Shown here: one piece after another, positions 14,051 to 15,678 of the stretch
Layout of the letters: every line of letters begins with the position of its first letter
Position numbering within the stretch: position 1 is the stretch's first letter
Assembly (NCBI GenBank): GCA_036267755.1
Contig: DATAVK010000076.1
Coordinates: forward strand, 1-15,678
Source of the DNA: DATAVK01 sp036267755
GTDB taxonomy: Bacteria; Actinomycetota; Actinomycetes; JAFAQI01
Length of the DNA: 15,678 nucleotides
Direction: 5' to 3'
Position numbers and translations under genes: made by a program
The notes under the pieces: model-generated
Told to the model about the DNA's origin: nothing
Seen by the model: the letters and a program-made list of their open reading frames with translations, nothing else
The model's database searches: none

Positions 14051-14680
14051 ATGGCGGCCCGCAACGATCCATGGTCGCTGGTCATCCCGGTCAAACGACT
14101 CACCATTGCGAAGTCCCGCATCGAGCTACCGCCGGGAGATCGCGCCGACCTGGCCATCGCCATGGCGAGCGACACCGTTGCCGCCGCGGTGGCCTGCGCG
14201 CTGGTCGGCCTCGTCGTCGTCGTGACAGATGACCCGAGAGCGGCCGCGACGCTGGCCAGTGCCGGCGTGGTGGTCGTTCCAGACCAGCCTGATGCGGGGC
14301 TCAACCCGGCGTTGCGACACGGTGCCGCCGCCGCCGGCGGCGGCCCCGTCGCGGCGGTGTCGGCGGATCTGCCGACCTTGACGGCGACAGCGCTCGAGGC
14401 GGTCCTAGCGGCCGCTGAGCGCCTTCCACGCGGTGTCGTGGCCGATCAGGCTGGAACCGGGACCACGGTGCTGACCGCATCGTCCGCCGCAGAGCTGGTG
14501 CCGAGGTTCGGCGCGACGTCCTTCCGGGCTCACCGCGAGGACGGCGCGGTCGATCTCACGCCGTTCGCGGCCGATTCGGTACGACGAGACGTCGACACGC
14601 TTGCCGAACTCCGTGACGCCGTGCGGATCGGGGTCGGAGCGGCCACGAACGCTCTCGTGGCGAGACTGGCAAGCAGCTAG
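14051..14680 (+). CDS. cofC: 2-phospho-L-lactate / phosphoenolpyruvate guanylyltransferase (CofC/FbiD)
   Basis: Enzyme of coenzyme F420 synthesis that transfers GMP to a three-carbon phosphate (PEP in actinobacteria, per work on M. tuberculosis FbiD) to feed FbiA. The 209-residue product has the family N-terminus SLVIPVKRLTIAKSR (9-23), VVVVTDD (55-61), the nucleotide-binding GLNPALRHG (83-91), the metal-binding DLPTL (106-110), DQAGTGTTVL (132-141), the FGATSFRAH segment (153-161) and DVDTLAEL (180-187). The ATG at 14051 is chosen because GAGG lies nine bases upstream; the in-frame ATG at 14042 abuts that GAGG and is less likely. The other F420 genes fbiA/fbiB are not in the window. It sits beside gpsA/plsC and hupB as in M. 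tuberculosis (Rv2982c-Rv2983-Rv2986c). Confidence 0.92.
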   Translation: MAARNDPWSLVIPVKRLTIAKSRIELPPGDRADLAIAMASDTVAAAVACALVGLVVVVTDDPRAAATLASAGVVVVPDQPDAGLNPALRHGAAAAGGGPVAAVSADLPTLTATALEAVLAAAERLPRGVVADQAGTGTTVLTASSAAELVPRFGATSFRAHREDGAVDLTPFAADSVRRDVDTLAELRDAVRIGVGAATNALVARLASS

Positions 14681-14690
14681 GTTGACGCCC

Positions 14691-14900
14691 GTGCAGGCGA
14701 CCGTCCGCAACTACGACCCGGTCAGCCGGTCCGGAGACCTGTTGCTCGACGACGGATCGGTGCTGGGTTTCGGCGCTGACGCGTTCGACGCGTCCGGGTT
14801 GCGGCTGCTGCGAACCGGGCAGCGCATGAAGGTGCGGGTGGACGCGGAAGGCGCCGTGGCATTTCTGACACTGGCAACCTTCCGCGACCCCGCGGACTAG
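14691..14900 (+). CDS. Small cold-shock-domain-like protein
   Basis: A 69-residue protein whose order of elements resembles a bacterial cold-shock domain: TVRNYDPVSRSGDLLLDDGS (4-23) parallels the TVKWF...GYGFI..DDG core, FGADAFDASGLRLLRTGQRM (27-46) parallels VFVHFSAI..GFRSLxEGQ, and VRVDAEGAVAFLTL closes the barrel. The aromatic RNA-binding residues are missing: RNP1 GYGFI is replaced by SGDLLL and the RNP2 aromatics VFVHF by LGFGADAF, so nucleic-acid binding in the usual way is doubtful. The GTG at 14691 follows the cofC stop by ten bases, with AGG nine bases upstream; a TTG at 14682 is an alternative. It is co-directional with cofC. Homology is judged by eye, so the family call is moderate; the reading frame itself is likely real. 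Confidence 0.68.
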   Translation: MQATVRNYDPVSRSGDLLLDDGSVLGFGADAFDASGLRLLRTGQRMKVRVDAEGAVAFLTLATFRDPAD

Positions 14901-14933
14901 CCGATCTGTTTCACGTAGTGCGCGTCGCCGGTT

Positions 14934-15620
14934 CTAACGCCGGGCGGCGGTCTTCTTCGCAGTGCGCTTCGCGGTCGACTTCTTCGCGGTCGACTTCTTG
15001 GCCGGCGTCCGCTTGGCTGTCGCCTTCTTCGCGGTCGACTTCTTGGCCGGTGCCCGCTTGGCGGCAACCGTCCGCTTCGCCGTCGTCTTCTTGACCGCAG
15101 CCTTCTTCGCCGGCGCCCGCTTGGTCGCCGTCTTCTTGGCTGTCGTCTTCTTCGCCGCGCTCTTCTTCGCGGTTGTCTTCTTCGCCGTCGTCCGCTTGGC
15201 CGGAGCTGCCTTGGCGGCCTTGCGGGCCGCCGTCGCTGCCTTGGCCGGCGCGCTTGCCGCGGTCTTTGCGGCACTGCGGGCGGTCGTCGCCGTCGACTTC
15301 GCCGCCGCCTTGGTCGCCGCGTCGGCGACCTTGCCCAGCTTGATGGTGCCGCTGACGACACCCTTGAACTGCGTGCCTGGGCGGAACTTGGGCACCGAGG
15401 TCTTCTTCACGCGAACCGTCTCACCGGTGCGCGGGTTGCGGCCGGTGCGTGCTGCCCGGTCGACCTTTTCGAAGACACCGAAACCCGTGATGGCCACTCG
15501 CTCACCTCTGGCCACGGCCCGCTGGATCGTGTCGAGTACTGCGTCGACCGCACTCTCGGCGGTCTTCTTGTCCGCACCCAACCGGTCTCGGATCTGATCA
15601 ATGAGTTCGGCCCTGTTCAC
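14934..15620 (-). CDS. hupB: DNA-binding protein HU with long Lys/Ala-rich C-terminal tail
   Basis: Nucleoid-associated protein that bends and compacts DNA. Residues 1-95 are the HU fold: MNRAELIDQIRDRLGADKKT start, ITGFGVFEKVDRAARTGRNP (44-63) at the base of the DNA-binding arm and the KFRPGTQFK segment (78-86). Residues 96-228 form a low-complexity basic tail of AKKTT/AKKS/PAKK repeats like eukaryotic H1 and mycobacterial HupB. The total of 228 residues is in the usual range for this actinobacterial type. The GTG at 15620 has a GGAGGG about four bases upstream. The tail is expected to bind DNA non-specifically and is a likely target of lysine acetylation or methylation, as reported for mycobacterial HupB. 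Its tail DNA contains near-identical repeats. Confidence 0.97.
   Translation of the reverse strand: MNRAELIDQIRDRLGADKKTAESAVDAVLDTIQRAVARGERVAITGFGVFEKVDRAARTGRNPRTGETVRVKKTSVPKFRPGTQFKGVVSGTIKLGKVADAATKAAAKSTATTARSAAKTAASAPAKAATAARKAAKAAPAKRTTAKKTTAKKSAAKKTTAKKTATKRAPAKKAAVKKTTAKRTVAAKRAPAKKSTAKKATAKRTPAKKSTAKKSTAKRTAKKTAARR
14943..15215 (-). repeat. Degenerate tandem repeats encoding the HU tail
   Basis: This stretch consists of degenerate units of about 12-15 bases that encode AKK-S/T and PAKK motifs. The longest exact direct repeat I found is 27 bases, at 14979-15005 and again at 15024-15050 (45 bases, 15 codons, apart). In-frame period and near-identity make replication slippage a plausible source of tail-length variation. 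Confidence 0.75.
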
Positions 15621-15638
15621 TGCACCCTCCGCTGTCGC

Positions 15639-15657
15639 GTCGAGGACCGCCCTCGAC
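15639..15657. promoter_or_regulatory. 7-bp inverted repeat in the hupB leader
   Basis: A perfect inverted repeat, GTCGAGG-ACCGC-CCTCGAC, lies 19-37 bases upstream of the hupB GTG, between a possible -10 and the ribosome binding site. It could be a hairpin near the 5' end of the hupB mRNA or a dimeric operator. There is no U-tract, so it is not a terminator. Confidence 0.5.
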
Positions 15658-15667
15658 CTGACGCTGG

Positions 15668-15673
15668 ACGCTA
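15668..15673 (-). promoter_or_regulatory. Possible -10 element of hupB
   Basis: TAGCGT on the minus strand fits TANNNT and would start transcription near 15661, giving a leader of about 40 bases that begins almost at the inverted repeat. The -35 region would lie beyond the right edge of the window, so it cannot be checked. Confidence 0.35.
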
Positions 15674-15678
15674 GGGCG

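Noticed and set aside
14926..14946. Possible hairpin at the convergent cofC-operon/hupB ends
   Set aside because: The stem needs a bulge (CGCCGG against CCGGGCG) and has no T-tract on either strand, so it was not called a terminator.
14940..15215. CRISPR-like or minisatellite array
   Set aside because: Units are degenerate, lack spacers, remain in frame and are fully explained by the HU basic tail.
14962..15597. 211-codon + strand frame that looks like a very hydrophobic membrane protein
   Set aside because: It is the complement of the AAG/GCC-rich HU tail; Lys and Ala codons read as Phe/Leu and Ala/Val on the other strand, so the hydrophobicity is an artefact.

Overview
The window is ordinary chromosomal DNA from a high-GC Gram-positive bacterium (Actinomycetes). 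The pointers are very high G+C, about a dozen GTG starts, a histone-like HU with a long Lys/Ala-rich tail, an F420-biosynthesis gene (cofC/fbiD), a DivIVA-like gene beside the YceD/rpmF/rnc block, and a gene order matching the Mycobacterium tuberculosis rnc-coaD-recG-rpmB-thiL-ddl-gpsA-fbiD-hupB stretch. The genus cannot be told from sequence alone. I see no tRNA, rRNA, CRISPR array, insertion sequence, prophage or integrated element.

Layout: (1) Positions 1-5364, all on the minus strand and read right to left: recG, rsmD, coaD, a DivIVA-like coiled-coil gene, a YceD/DUF177 gene, rpmF (L32), a free-standing acyl carrier protein, and rnc, which runs off the left edge. Spacings are short or overlapping, so this is one or two operons for DNA repair/recombination, rRNA modification and processing, CoA synthesis and ribosome assembly. 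(2) 5365-5484 is a divergent promoter region; rpmB (L28) leaves it to the right, apparently as a leaderless transcript. (3) 5663-7887, minus strand: thiL-thiD-GNAT, the two late thiamine diphosphate kinases plus an acetyltransferase. (4) 7950-8647, plus strand: a stand-alone Lrp/AsnC ligand-binding domain and a DUF3515 lipoprotein. (5) 8649-13994, minus strand: plsC, gpsA, a transsulfuration PLP enzyme, a secreted coiled-coil NlpC/P60 hydrolase and ddl. Four of the genes in this tight operon belong to phospholipid and peptidoglycan metabolism. (6) 14051-14900, plus strand: cofC/fbiD and a small degenerate cold-shock-like protein. (7) 14934-15620, minus strand: hupB, with a 7-bp inverted repeat in its leader.

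How the genes fit together: the left operon supplies translation parts (L32, L28 opposite, RsmD for 16S rRNA, RNase III for rRNA processing) together with CoA (CoaD) and a possible CoA-dependent acyl carrier. The right operon makes glycerol-3-phosphate and acylates its derivatives (GpsA, PlsC), and makes and remodels peptidoglycan (Ddl, NlpC/P60). The thiamine genes form a self-contained kinase pair.

I found no clearly new biological system. The points most worth a second look are the ACP between rpmF and rnc, the leaderless rpmB promoter, the degenerate cold-shock protein after cofC, the hupB leader hairpin and repeat-rich tail, and two genes (rsmD, DUF3515) whose best starts look like CTG.
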